A DNA stretch of 54,366 nucleotides from Desulfocapsa sp050291935 (GCA_050291935.1 JBNKKR010000026.1:1-54366), one strand, 5' to 3'; shown: positions 26,613-36,270, numbered from the stretch's first letter. Translations and numbers: made by a program. Notes: a model not told the origin generated them from the sequence alone.

Positions 26613-29144
26613 CTATAAATAGTTGTCCACAAATTTTTCAATCTTAGCAAGTTGCATGCTCTCGGCCATATGAAAAAGGTGTCTTGCAAAATGCTGATAC
26701 TTTCCAGCCTGCATTGCAGATATGCGCTCAATCTCCTGTTCCATTCCGTTGATATCGCCGTTTGCCGCAAGCTCTTTAATCTCTTTTAAAATTTTGGCCT
26801 CCGGAACAGAAAGCGTTTTTCCCGGCACATCAACCGGTTCGACCTGTCCTCGCAGCAGTTCAAGGCCAAGATTTTCTGCTATTATCTCCAGCAACGTATC
26901 GATTTGGTATGGCGTATGTAAAAAAGCACAAAACTCCTTATTTTCCCTATTTTCCTTATGGGAGATCCCTTTGAGAGCTTCAATTTTCGGGGCCGAAGAA
27001 ATGGCAACAATCGGAATATCTGCAAGTATAGGATCTGATTGCAACGTTTTGGCAATGGCTACACTATTGCATTCACGCATCTGTAAATCCATAAGAATAA
27101 TATCTGGGCTAAACTCCCTGCATATCTCTTCGACCTGGTTTCCATCTGCAGTTTCAGCCGTGACACATCCCAGCGGCTCCAGAATATCTTTGAGCACCTC
27201 TCGGTTTAGTTTCAGATCATCAACGATAAGAATTTTGACTTCTTGCCTTGCAAACTGTTTTGTATCGCAAAAAGAATGTGCCGGTGGGAGTTGGGCGTGA
27301 CTTGCAACGGCAACATTGCGACTCTTGACTTCTATGCTGAAAGAAAAACAACTACCAATCCCCTCACCATCTCGGGGATTTTGCTGCACCGGACTCTGCA
27401 GTAGAATCTCACCACCCATCCGGGATATGAGTTTCTTACTGATAGCAAGCCCTAAACCTGCCCCTTCAGAATATTTCAACCGTTCCCCACTCTGTTGAAA
27501 GGGATCAAAAATCACCTTTTGCATGGAAGGCTGAATACCGGGCCCCGAGTCTGTCACCCGAATGGATAAACGTACCGTTTCCTCATCCACCTTTTTTGTC
27601 CCCACCGTCAAAGAACAGAAACCGTGATCGGTAAATTTTACCGCATTGGCCAATAGATTAAGGAGGACCTGCTTTAATCGCAAACTATCTGCGACAATGG
27701 AGGTGGGTAAACTATTTGTTGCACCGTACACAAAACGGATATTTTTTTCCAGGCAGCGCAGGCGAATAATATCAACAATACCCGCCAAAAATGGTTCCAG
27801 CTCAACTTCATTTTCAACAAGATCAAGCTTGCCCGCTTCAATCTTTGACATATCCAAAATATCATTTATCAACTGTAACAGGTGTTCCCCGGACTGGTGC
27901 ATTGTCCTAATCTGTTTCTGTTGAGTCGGAGTAAGCCGTGTATCTCTTGTTAACAACTGGGCATAGCCAAGAATTGCGTTTAAAGGCGTTCGCAACTCAT
28001 GACTCATATTGGCAAGAAAAACAGATTTTGCATGACTGGCACTTTCGGCAGCTTCTTTTGCAAACAGCAATTTCCCCGCCGCCTCATCAAGCGAAAGGAC
28101 CATCTGTTCAACGGCCATTCCAATCTGATTAAATTCTTGAAATGTTCCTAAAAGATAGGGTGTATGTACATCGTCATTCACCGCATTTTTTGTATAATTC
28201 ACAAGGGCTGAAATATCTTTTTTTGTCCGCCTGGAGACAAAACGGCCAAAGAGAAAAAAAACTCCAAGGCTTAACAGTGCCACCACTGTCCCGGATTGAA
28301 GCAATGTTTTTTTCAACTCCGTATGAAATGTATCTTTGAAGATAAGGATGGTATAGAGCTCTTCCCCCAAAACATTGCCAAACAATTCAACACTCACCAA
28401 CCACACGTCCTTTCGTGAAATCTGAATGGTCTGCACCCCTTGAACAATGGGTTTTGTGCCAATAGCCTCCTTTATTCCTGCTGGAAGTATACTGCTGCTA
28501 CTGATTATGGTGTCGCCAGTGGCAAGGGCTGCGTACTTACCACTGGAGCGTTTTAATATTTCCCGACAAAGGGGCGTATTATCGTTGAGAACAAGACCAC
28601 CAAACAGGACTCCAAGGACCTCCCCTGTTCTGTTGTCCACAAGCTGTTTCCCATGCTCCAGAACCCACAAGCCTCCGTCCCCGGATCCAACCTGAAGAAG
28701 TCTTGCGCCCTCAAACCTATCCTCTTTATTCTCCTCTAAAATTTCCCCAAGGCCTGCAAAATCAAAAAAAGGAGAATCGGCACTGGCCTGTTCACGACCA
28801 TCGGCACTGATAAAATGCAGCATATCCAACCGAGATTGATCTGGATCACGATTGACAATCCCACTTAGAATCTGTTGAGCCGATTCCCTTTCCCGTCCAG
28901 CAAACCAGACAAACTTTGTCGCAATCTGCTCCAGCGTTTCCTGCATATGCTCAATATTGTAATCCAGTACACGCGCACTGTTGCGGTTGTTTAGATCAAG
29001 ACTTATCCGCTGCTGGTCTCTAATGGTCTTCGAGGTGGAAAAATAGATCCATCCCAAAAGCAGGGAGAACAAAAGAAGGGAAAACACCAGAACAAAAGAA
29101 AAGAAATAGCTGGTATATGATCTTCCTGGAACAGCCGGGGTCAT
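26613..29144 (-). CDS. luxQ: LuxQ-like hybrid sensor histidine kinase
   Basis: An 843-residue inner-membrane kinase. Helices at 10-33 and 284-303 enclose a periplasmic sensor of about 250 residues. The phosphoacceptor is His382 in NMSHELRTPLN; the ATPase domain has NLLANAVKF (Asn500), TDSGPGIQ and GAGLGLAIS. A receiver follows with Asp686 in IILMDLQM. The receiver lacks the usual Lys: the KP motif is replaced by LHTPYQ. A C-terminal helical tail of 80 residues is not a clear Hpt. The gene overlaps the LuxP-like gene by 4 bp. In Vibrio, LuxQ senses AI-2 only through LuxP. The naming rests mainly on this partnership and architecture. Confidence 0.75.
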   Translation of the reverse strand: MTPAVPGRSYTSYFFSFVLVFSLLLFSLLLGWIYFSTSKTIRDQQRISLDLNNRNSARVLDYNIEHMQETLEQIATKFVWFAGRERESAQQILSGIVNRDPDQSRLDMLHFISADGREQASADSPFFDFAGLGEILEENKEDRFEGARLLQVGSGDGGLWVLEHGKQLVDNRTGEVLGVLFGGLVLNDNTPLCREILKRSSGKYAALATGDTIISSSSILPAGIKEAIGTKPIVQGVQTIQISRKDVWLVSVELFGNVLGEELYTILIFKDTFHTELKKTLLQSGTVVALLSLGVFFLFGRFVSRRTKKDISALVNYTKNAVNDDVHTPYLLGTFQEFNQIGMAVEQMVLSLDEAAGKLLFAKEAAESASHAKSVFLANMSHELRTPLNAILGYAQLLTRDTRLTPTQQKQIRTMHQSGEHLLQLINDILDMSKIEAGKLDLVENEVELEPFLAGIVDIIRLRCLEKNIRFVYGATNSLPTSIVADSLRLKQVLLNLLANAVKFTDHGFCSLTVGTKKVDEETVRLSIRVTDSGPGIQPSMQKVIFDPFQQSGERLKYSEGAGLGLAISKKLISRMGGEILLQSPVQQNPRDGEGIGSCFSFSIEVKSRNVAVASHAQLPPAHSFCDTKQFARQEVKILIVDDLKLNREVLKDILEPLGCVTAETADGNQVEEICREFSPDIILMDLQMRECNSVAIAKTLQSDPILADIPIVAISSAPKIEALKGISHKENRENKEFCAFLHTPYQIDTLLEIIAENLGLELLRGQVEPVDVPGKTLSVPEAKILKEIKELAANGDINGMEQEIERISAMQAGKYQHFARHLFHMAESMQLAKIEKFVDNYL

Positions 29145-30319
29145 TCCGTATCGTCTATACTCGAGTAACGAAATGCCCGTGCTTTGTAGCTATTGATTAC
29201 ATCTGTTGCCAAATCAGGGGTTATCAACGCAAACTCACCACTAAAAACCGTCGGTATTTCATGGCTTCGCCCAAGAATTCCTAAGCGAATAATCTCAGCC
29301 ATGGCAACCCCATTGTCATCATTCATGCGCATCACGGTGGCGGACATTTTACCATCTGCGATGGCAGCAAGCTCAGCACTCCCACCGCCCCAGCCGTTCA
29401 CTAAAATCTCACCCGTTTTATCCTGCTCCTCTAGGGCTTCTATGGCACCAAGGGCCACATCGGTGGAACAGGCATATAAAAACTTCGGTTGGCTCTTATG
29501 AAGAATTTCCAACGCTGCCTGCTTTGCCTTGTCAACTTGTCCGTCGGTGTAATAGGAAGAAAGCAATACCGGACCATCTTGTTCTTGCATATACTGGATA
29601 AAACTGTCCCCGCGCATCCTGCTCACATAGCCCTCAGAATAGTACAGCAAGCCATAAGAATCTTGCTTGTTAAATTTTGTCAGATAGTAATCGGCCAGCA
29701 TTTGGGTTCCTATACCGTGATCAAAACCGACATAATAGGGCTGTTTTTTCTCCCAAATGGAGAGTGGAGTTGTAATATTTTGCAAAATAAGCGTGGGACG
29801 TCCACGTGCTAAAATACGCTCGATAAATGGTTTGTGGCGATTTACATCAAGGGTGAAAACCAGATAATCCGGATCTTTTTCCAGGGCCTCACGGAGTTGC
29901 TGCTCCTGCTTTAAGACCTCGACCCCACCGCCTTTTGAAAAGAACTCATGGAGATCAAAATCAATATTCAACACCTTCATTCTGTTCACAAATGAACGTA
30001 CTGATCTTCGCCAATAATCCGAGGCCTGTTCTCCCGGATAGACAAAAGCGACCACAACTTTTTTCATGGAATTACCGGCCACCGGAACCGGGTCTGCCCT
30101 TACAATATCAGAAAACTTCTTCGATACCGTTTGTTGTTCAGGGTGTAGCTTCAGGTAATCCAGTGCTGCAATATACTCTTTGGCCTGGATATCGGCTTTC
30201 TGCGGGGTGGATGTCGCTTGAGGTGGTTCTTCGGCAGATTTACAGCCCAACAATAACAAAGAGACAAAAAGAGCAGACAACAACGTTTTGTTTATAATAT
30301 GGCACATCCAAGACCTCAT
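29141..30319 (-). CDS. luxP: LuxP-like AI-2-binding periplasmic lipoprotein
   Basis: A 392-residue type I periplasmic binding protein. Long segments match Vibrio LuxP: VAFVYPGEQASDYWRRS, LILQNITTP, YVGFDHGIG, YSEGYVSRMRGDSFIQYM, FLYACSTDVALGAIEAL, NGWGGGSAELAAI and VMRMNDDNG. The AI-2 ligands of LuxP (Gln77, Ser79, Trp82, Asn159, Arg215, Thr266, Asp267, Arg310) correspond to Gln98, Ser100, Trp103, Asn181, Arg236, Thr286, Asp287 and Arg331 here. Unlike soluble LuxP it has a lipobox (LLLLGC, Cys26), so it should be membrane-anchored. It should bind the borated AI-2 and control the adjacent kinase. No luxS or luxU is in the window. Confidence 0.88.
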   Translation of the reverse strand: MRSWMCHIINKTLLSALFVSLLLLGCKSAEEPPQATSTPQKADIQAKEYIAALDYLKLHPEQQTVSKKFSDIVRADPVPVAGNSMKKVVVAFVYPGEQASDYWRRSVRSFVNRMKVLNIDFDLHEFFSKGGGVEVLKQEQQLREALEKDPDYLVFTLDVNRHKPFIERILARGRPTLILQNITTPLSIWEKKQPYYVGFDHGIGTQMLADYYLTKFNKQDSYGLLYYSEGYVSRMRGDSFIQYMQEQDGPVLLSSYYTDGQVDKAKQAALEILHKSQPKFLYACSTDVALGAIEALEEQDKTGEILVNGWGGGSAELAAIADGKMSATVMRMNDDNGVAMAEIIRLGILGRSHEIPTVFSGEFALITPDLATDVINSYKARAFRYSSIDDTE

Positions 30320-30323
30320 AAGG

Positions 30324-30373
30324 TTGAAAACTCCGTATGATTTAAGGTATCACCCCTTGAAACTCCATTCAAG
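30324..30373. promoter_or_regulatory. Repeated TTGAAACTCC boxes in the divergent luxP/kinase promoter region
   Basis: TTGAAAACTCC at 30324-30334 recurs as TTGAAACTCC at 30357-30366, 33 bp apart, that is about three helical turns. The second copy is also part of a dyad CTTGAA-N6-TTCAAG (30356-30373). The boxes lie between the divergent luxP and hybrid-kinase starts. A shared regulator binding site is plausible; no promoter boxes are clear. Confidence 0.35.
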
Positions 30374-30418
30374 AAAAAACACTACAAAATAACTCGTTAA
30401 ACAGGTATGATACTCTCT

Positions 30419-32335
30419 ATGAGTACAATACTAATAATTGATGATCAGCCGGCAAACCTAAAGGTATTGGTCGATCTCTTACGCCAAAAAAATCATACCA
30501 TGCTGGTTGCTGCAACCGGTGAACAAGGTTTATCCATAGCCCAAAAGCAGTTGCCCGATCTTATTTTACTGGATGTAATGATGCCGGGTATAGACGGTTT
30601 TCAAGTTTGCACAAAATTAAAAAGCGAAGAAAAAACATCCAAAATTCCAATAATTTTCCTTACCGCCCTTGGGGACATTGAAGATAAAAGTAGAGCGTTT
30701 CAGGCAGGGGGAGTCGATTTTATTGCCAAACCCTTCCACGAACAGGAAGCATTACTGCGGGTGGATACCCACCTTACCCTGCATAAACAGCAACAGGAAC
30801 TGGCGCAAAAAGAGGAGACCTTACGCGTCACCCTGCGGTCCATTGGCGATGGTGTTATTACCACTGACACTGAAGGGAACGTTGTTTTCCTCAACACCAT
30901 GGCCGGAACGCTCACAGGCTTTAATCAGAGAGAGTCATACGGAAAAAAGTGCAACGAAATTTTCACATTAATAGATGAAAAAACAAAAGAGGCCACCCCC
31001 TGCCCCATTGAAACAGTTTTTCGCACTGGACAAAGCAGTCGCCCCAACAAACGGGCAACACTTCTTTCCAAAACAGGTGTTATGACAAACATTGCCTGCA
31101 ATTGCTCCCCCATTAAAGATCAGCAGGACGTTATTATCGGAACAGTCATCGTCTTTCGCGATATAAGCCATGAGAATATGCTTGAAGCCGAGCTATTGAA
31201 AAATAAAAAACTTGAATCCATTGGCATTCTTGCTGGAGGAATTGCCCACGATTTCAACAATATTCTTGCTGCAATAATGGGCAATATTGACCTTGCAAGT
31301 CACTGTCTGCATGGCAATCCGGAACGGGTGAAACGACTCCTACAAGAGGCCAAAAAGGCCAGCAAACGAGCTGCCACCCTAACCCAACAACTTCTCACCT
31401 TTTCCAAAGGAGGCACCCCGGTAAAAGAAACATCTCTGCTCTCCAAAATAGTTGTTGAGTCGGCAAGTTTTGTCCTGCAAGGAAGTAACACAAGTTGCAG
31501 CTACTTTTTTGCAGAAGACATCTGGCCCGTTGATGTGGATGCAGGCCAGATCAGTCAGGTTATCCAAAATATAATTATTAATGGCGCTCAAGCCATGCCA
31601 AAGGGGGGAAGGATAACCGTTGAATGCTGTAATGTTACAAACCCCTCCCAAGAAACACTTCTTAACGAAAACGATGGCCATTTTGTAAAAATTATCATTC
31701 GGGATAACGGTTCAGGTATCCCTTCCCAGGCCATAGATAAAATTTTTGACCCCTATTTTTCAACCAAGCAACTGGGCAACGGTCTTGGCCTTGCCATCTG
31801 TTACTCTATCATTAACAAACATGACGGGTATATTTTTGCCGGCTCAGCGCCTGGAGAAGGTGCCACATTCACCATTTATCTCCCAGCTAATCCAGGAAAG
31901 GTTACTGCCCTGCAAAGGGAATACACGCTGGAAAAAGAGGTGAACACCTCACGGATTATGGTGATGGATGACGAAAAAATAATTCGTGATGTGGTAAGCT
32001 CTCAGATCGAATCACTGGGGCATACAGCCATTGCAGTCCAAGACGGAGAAGAGGCCATAGCCACCTATAAGAGTTTGCAGGGACAAGGTACACCTGCTGA
32101 TATGGTTATTTTAGATATCACCATCGCCGGCAAGATGGGGGGCAAAGAGGCGGCCAGAAAGCTTCTTGAATTTGACAAAGACGCTAAACTCATCGTTTCC
32201 AGCGGCTACTCCAATGATATTCTTATTGCGGATTACAAACGTTTTGGATTTCAAGCTTCGTTAACAAAACCCTTTGGCCTTGAAAAATTAAAAGCCGTTA
32301 TTGCCTCCGTTTTGGGTGGGAAGGCTGAAGGGTAA
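30419..32335 (+). CDS. Hybrid histidine kinase (REC-PAS-HisKA-HATPase-REC)
   Basis: A cytoplasmic protein of 638 residues. It opens with a receiver (STILIIDDQPANLKVLVDLL, Asp in ILLDVMMPG, FIAKPFHEQEA) and a PAS domain from about residue 135 (SIGDGVITTDTEGNVVFLN). The kinase has His in ILAGGIAHDFNNILAAIMG and GSGIPSQAIDKIFDPYFSTK. A second receiver (IMVMDDEKIIRDVV, Asp in MVILDITIAG) ends it. No membrane segment is present. The ATG at 30419 is preferred to 30407, since the receiver begins directly after it. It is divergent from the luxP-luxQ pair, 100 bp away, and may act in the same signalling system. Confidence 0.9.
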   Translation: MSTILIIDDQPANLKVLVDLLRQKNHTMLVAATGEQGLSIAQKQLPDLILLDVMMPGIDGFQVCTKLKSEEKTSKIPIIFLTALGDIEDKSRAFQAGGVDFIAKPFHEQEALLRVDTHLTLHKQQQELAQKEETLRVTLRSIGDGVITTDTEGNVVFLNTMAGTLTGFNQRESYGKKCNEIFTLIDEKTKEATPCPIETVFRTGQSSRPNKRATLLSKTGVMTNIACNCSPIKDQQDVIIGTVIVFRDISHENMLEAELLKNKKLESIGILAGGIAHDFNNILAAIMGNIDLASHCLHGNPERVKRLLQEAKKASKRAATLTQQLLTFSKGGTPVKETSLLSKIVVESASFVLQGSNTSCSYFFAEDIWPVDVDAGQISQVIQNIIINGAQAMPKGGRITVECCNVTNPSQETLLNENDGHFVKIIIRDNGSGIPSQAIDKIFDPYFSTKQLGNGLGLAICYSIINKHDGYIFAGSAPGEGATFTIYLPANPGKVTALQREYTLEKEVNTSRIMVMDDEKIIRDVVSSQIESLGHTAIAVQDGEEAIATYKSLQGQGTPADMVILDITIAGKMGGKEAARKLLEFDKDAKLIVSSGYSNDILIADYKRFGFQASLTKPFGLEKLKAVIASVLGGKAEG

Positions 32336-32368
32336 CTTCAGACCACCTTGAACGTTTTCAAGCTGGCT

Positions 32369-34330
32369 TTACTGCTGCGCAGCCTCCAGTCTCTCCTGGG
32401 CTTGTTCCCATTTTTCATACCACCTGGTTAAGCGACGGGTGGTATCATCATACTCTTTTGAACTTGTGGCCCATGCTTCCTGATCTTGGTACAATGCCGG
32501 ATCAGCCATTTTTTCTTCCAAAACAGCCTTTTCCACCTCCAGTTGTTCCACCTTTTTCTCGGCTTCTGCCACCTGTTTTTTTAGTGGGCCAAGGGTTTTA
32601 TTCAGCTCATTTCTGGCCTTTGCTTCAAGTTGACGCTGTTCTTTTCTTGAAAGCTGTTGTTTCTTTTCTGTGTGGGCGGTTGCAGAAGTTGCTTTTGTCA
32701 TAAGACTCACCGCCTCTTCTTCCTCGCCACCTATCTTCCTCAAATAATCACTAATATTACCCTCATAGACAGCAACACCACGGTCTTTTACCTCAACAAC
32801 CTTATTGACAAAACTATCTAAAAAATAGCGATTATGGGAAACCACCAACACAAAGCCATCATACTGTGCCATGGCCTCTTGTAATACTTCCTGGGACCCC
32901 ATATCCAGGTGGTTAGTGGGCTCATCAAGGAGCATACAGTTTGCAGGATGGGCTATCATCTTAGCAAGGGCCAGCCGGGATTTTTCGCCACCAGAAAGCA
33001 CAGAAACCTTTTTATCCACGTCTTCACCTCGAAAAAGAAAAGCCCCTAAAAGAGATCTGATTCGGGTAAGTGTCATGTCCTTCACCGACAAAGAGAGGGT
33101 TTCAAAGGCTGTGAGAGAAGGTGAAAGCTCCTGGGCCTGGTGTTGTCCAAAGTAGGTAAGGTTGACATTGTGTCCAAGGGTGACCGATCCGGAATCAGCA
33201 TCAATCTCTTTGCTGATAATTTTAAGAAGTGTCGATTTACCAGCCCCGTTAACGCCAACCACCGCCACCTTATCTCCGCGCTGAAATTGCAGGTCCACCC
33301 CTTCAAAGACAAGCTTCCCGTTAAAACTTTTACATAAATTTTCAACCCGTAAAATATCACGACCGGAATCAGGTGCCGGCGGAAAGGTGAACCTGATCTG
33401 CTTATTTTCTTCGGCAAGTTCCAAAAGCTCCATCTTTTCAAGCTGCTTTACCCTACTTTGTACCTGTTTAGCCTTGGTGGATTTTGCCCGAAACCGTTCC
33501 ACAAAACGCATGGTCTGCTTAATATGGGCCTGCTGATTCTCATAGGCCGCCCGTTCAATGGCCATACGCTCCACCCGCTCTTTTTCATAGTAGCTATAAT
33601 TCCCTTTATAGACAGACAGCCTCCCCAAGCTGAGCTCCCATGTCATATTGGTTACTTTGTCAAGAAATGTTCTGTCATGGGAGATAATTACCATGGCGCC
33701 ATCATAGGAATGTAAAAACTCCTCCAACCAGGTAAGGGAACTTAGATCAAGATGGTTTGTAGGTTCATCAAGTAATAAAAGGGAGGGTGATGCCAATAGC
33801 ATTTTTGCAAGCATCAGACGCATCACCCAACCACCGGAAAAGGAAGAGGCTTCACGGTCCATATCAGCATTGACAAAGCCAAGCCCCAACAGAATTTTTT
33901 CAATCCGAGCCCGCATGGTATAAATTCCGCTACTTTCAAGGCGATGCTGGATCTCTCCCTGCCTCTCAAGGAGCGTCTCAAATTCATCTGTACCATGGCG
34001 GGTAACGGTGAGTTTCTCATGGATCGTATCCACTTCCTTTTGCAGCGCAATTAATTCCTGAAAGGCGGATTCCGCCTCTCTATAGAGCGATTTTCCAGAA
34101 ACCAGCGCACTGGATTCCTGGGGAAGATAGCCAACAGTAAAATGCTTAGCGCAGTTTCGAACCCCGTCATCACAGGCGTTCACTCCAGCCATGATTTTAA
34201 GTAAAGTGGATTTCCCAGCACCGTTTACTCCAAGAAGACCAATACGGTTCCCGGGATAGACCTGAAGAGAAAGATCTTTAAACAGGTGTTTTTCACCATA
34301 GCGAATATCCAGATGACTAAGCGATAACAT
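32369..34330 (-). CDS. ABC-F family ATPase (Uup/YheS type)
   Basis: A 653-residue protein with two ATPase domains and no membrane domain. The first has GVNGAGKSTLLKIMAGV, SSFSGGWVMRLMLA and LLLLDEPTNHLD; the second GVNGAGKSTLLKIISKE, SVLSGGEKSRLALA and MLLDEPTNHLD. The linker is rich in Lys and Arg and a coiled coil occupies the last 90 residues. ABC-F proteins act on the ribosome. It is third in an rnc-radical SAM-ABC-F operon and overlaps the upstream gene by 14 bp. The subfamily cannot be fixed by eye. Confidence 0.93.
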   Translation of the reverse strand: MLSLSHLDIRYGEKHLFKDLSLQVYPGNRIGLLGVNGAGKSTLLKIMAGVNACDDGVRNCAKHFTVGYLPQESSALVSGKSLYREAESAFQELIALQKEVDTIHEKLTVTRHGTDEFETLLERQGEIQHRLESSGIYTMRARIEKILLGLGFVNADMDREASSFSGGWVMRLMLAKMLLASPSLLLLDEPTNHLDLSSLTWLEEFLHSYDGAMVIISHDRTFLDKVTNMTWELSLGRLSVYKGNYSYYEKERVERMAIERAAYENQQAHIKQTMRFVERFRAKSTKAKQVQSRVKQLEKMELLELAEENKQIRFTFPPAPDSGRDILRVENLCKSFNGKLVFEGVDLQFQRGDKVAVVGVNGAGKSTLLKIISKEIDADSGSVTLGHNVNLTYFGQHQAQELSPSLTAFETLSLSVKDMTLTRIRSLLGAFLFRGEDVDKKVSVLSGGEKSRLALAKMIAHPANCMLLDEPTNHLDMGSQEVLQEAMAQYDGFVLVVSHNRYFLDSFVNKVVEVKDRGVAVYEGNISDYLRKIGGEEEEAVSLMTKATSATAHTEKKQQLSRKEQRQLEAKARNELNKTLGPLKKQVAEAEKKVEQLEVEKAVLEEKMADPALYQDQEAWATSSKEYDDTTRRLTRWYEKWEQAQERLEAAQQ

Positions 34331-35333
34331 ACTTCAATGTTCCCCGTTCAAATGTTGTATCTGTAGTAAATTCAAATCGTTTTTGCCCTTTCTCCATGGC
34401 CATAAGCGTTTCCAGGCGGCGAATATTTGCTCGATGCGGTCCAACAAAAGCCGACACATCCCGGTGAGAAAGGGTAAATATAACATGGCTCCCCAAAGGT
34501 GCCGCAGCCAATATTTTTCTGCTTCTTAAAAACCAATCGCGCGCAACAACTCTTTCCCCAAAAGATGGGTGATATGGACCGGCAACGATCTTTTCTTCTA
34601 AGTCTTCTGTCGCCTGTAGTCCCATACGCAGGATTGTAATACCAGCACTTTCAAAAAGCGCTTTTGCCCGGTGGCAATAGGCTATGGCCTTATTCATGGT
34701 CAGAGGAGTATACTTGCCCTGACGATAATCCAAAGCAAGTTGCGCCCCCTGCACGACCAGCGTTGGGTAAATTCTCACACATGCGGGCTGAAGACGAATA
34801 GCCGCATGAACGGTTGCCAGCCAAGAGCGAGTTGTCTCTTTAGGGAGGCCTGGCATAAGCTGTACTCCAAGCTCAAAGCCCCTTTGTTTTATAAGGGCGG
34901 CTGCCTCCACACAATCCCTGCTACTATGCCCGCGCCAAGAAGCCTGTAAAACGGTATCGTCCAAAGATTGCACGCCAAGTTCCACCGTTGTCACATGATA
35001 CCGATGGAGGATCTCCAAAACCGTTTCATCAATGCAATCGGGTCGCGTTGAGAGGCGAATTGATTGCACTGCGCCCTCTTCAATAAATGGTTGTACTGTT
35101 TGCAAAAGCGTCTGCATTCGCCCAACGGGCAAACAGGTAAAGGATCCACCAAAAAAGGCAACCTGGGTCTTTGTTTGTTTGCGACTCCTTTGCAACCATT
35201 TCTGTATGGTTGTACGGACAAACTGGGTATCATCCTCAGTGCCCACTCGCTCTCCACTAATGGAGACCTGATTGCAAAAACGGCACTGCCTGGGACAACC
35301 TTGATGGGGAATAAAAACGGGAATAACCAGCAA
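34317..35333 (-). CDS. Radical SAM protein, Elp3-like
   Basis: A 338-residue protein starting MLVIPVFIPHQGCPRQCRFC. Cys13, Cys17 and Cys20 form the CxxxCxxC cluster motif. VAFFGGSFTCLP is the SAM-binding part and TVELGVQSLDDTVLQASWRG fits the Elp3 SAM-core family. The acetyltransferase domain of true Elp3 is absent. Such proteins are often encoded next to RNase III and their substrate is unknown. It is 5 bp downstream of rnc. Confidence 0.85.
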   Translation of the reverse strand: MLVIPVFIPHQGCPRQCRFCNQVSISGERVGTEDDTQFVRTTIQKWLQRSRKQTKTQVAFFGGSFTCLPVGRMQTLLQTVQPFIEEGAVQSIRLSTRPDCIDETVLEILHRYHVTTVELGVQSLDDTVLQASWRGHSSRDCVEAAALIKQRGFELGVQLMPGLPKETTRSWLATVHAAIRLQPACVRIYPTLVVQGAQLALDYRQGKYTPLTMNKAIAYCHRAKALFESAGITILRMGLQATEDLEEKIVAGPYHPSFGERVVARDWFLRSRKILAAAPLGSHVIFTLSHRDVSAFVGPHRANIRRLETLMAMEKGQKRFEFTTDTTFERGTLKYVIA

Positions 35334-35338
35334 CAGAA

Positions 35339-36082
35339 TTACTCCGCAAAACGTTTGATCACAGCATCTAAATCAGCAAGCGTTGCCGCAGCGGCCTTTT
35401 GTTCGGCCTCTTTTTTTGAACCTGCGGTCCCGCTACCCAACGCCACATCGCGAAATATCACGGATACAGAAAAAATTTTGCGATGGGAAGGCCCCTCCTC
35501 ATTGTCCAAATGATAGGATGGCGCCTCATTAAATGTTTCCTGTAAACACTCCTGCAAACGGCTTTTGGCATCGGCCATTAGTAACTCTTCTTTTTTTAAA
35601 GCCATTGCCGGGACAAAAAAATCAGTAATGATCCGAGCAACCGTTTCATAGGTACTGTCTTCAAAAATTGCTCCAATAACGGCTTCATATGCACAGGAGA
35701 GGATGGAAGACTTATTGCGTCCATTGGAGGCGTCTTCACCTTTTCCAAGACAAAGATAGTCACCGAGATTAATCTCTCTTGCCATAAGTGCCAAATGGGT
35801 TTCATTCACTAAAGATGAGCGCAACCGGGTAAGCTCTCCTTCTCGCATTTCCGGAAATCGCACACACAGGGTGTGGCCAATAACAAGATCAAGAACCGCA
35901 TCACCTAAAAACTCCAATATTTCATTGTTATTACCAACCTGCGCCTGTTCAAAAGCAAAGGAGGAATGAATCAATGCTTTTTGCAGCAGGCGCAGATCGG
36001 TAAAACGGTAAGAGATCTGCTGTTCCAGCTCTGCCAGCGCATCCTTATTCCGCCGAACCAGTGAATCAATATCCATCGCCAT
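35339..36082 (-). CDS. rnc: Ribonuclease III
   Basis: A 247-residue enzyme. NNNEILEFLGDAVLDLVIGH is the RNase III signature with the Mg-binding Glu and Asp, SSILSCAYEAVIGAIFEDS holds the second Glu, and the last 70 residues (KSRLQECLQETFNEAPSYHL, GSGTAGSKKEAEQKAAAATL) are a double-stranded RNA-binding domain. It cuts rRNA precursors and other duplex RNA. An AAGGGG ribosome site lies just before the ATG at 36082. It is the first gene of the operon. Confidence 0.96.
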   Translation of the reverse strand: MAMDIDSLVRRNKDALAELEQQISYRFTDLRLLQKALIHSSFAFEQAQVGNNNEILEFLGDAVLDLVIGHTLCVRFPEMREGELTRLRSSLVNETHLALMAREINLGDYLCLGKGEDASNGRNKSSILSCAYEAVIGAIFEDSTYETVARIITDFFVPAMALKKEELLMADAKSRLQECLQETFNEAPSYHLDNEEGPSHRKIFSVSVIFRDVALGSGTAGSKKEAEQKAAAATLADLDAVIKRFAE

Positions 36083-36147
36083 TTTCCCCTTGTTAAAAAA
36101 ACAGTTTGTGTTATAAAGCGTGCCTGATGTGATTTATGCATCGTTTT

Positions 36148-36223
36148 GGCGGCGTAGCCAAGCGGCTAAGGCACTGGTCTGCAAAACCATGATTCAGCGG
36201 TTCAAATCCGCTCGCCGCCTCCA
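36148..36223 (+). tRNA. tRNA-Cys (GCA)
   Basis: A full cloverleaf: acceptor GGCGGCG pairs with CGCCGCC, the D arm is GCC-GGC, the anticodon loop CTGCAAA has GCA at 36181-36183, and the T arm is AGCGG-TTCAAAT-CCGCT. The 3' CCA is encoded at 36221-36223. Confidence 0.97.
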
Positions 36224-36229
36224 GTTTGC

Positions 36230-36270
36230 AAAGGGATATTTCGAATTCTTCGGGATATCCCTTTTTTTTT
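36230..36270 (+). terminator. Rho-independent terminator after tRNA-Cys
   Basis: AAAGGGATAT and its partner ATATCCCTTT form a stem around a 14-base loop, followed by a T9-T10 run. It starts 7 bp after the tRNA CCA end. Confidence 0.9.
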
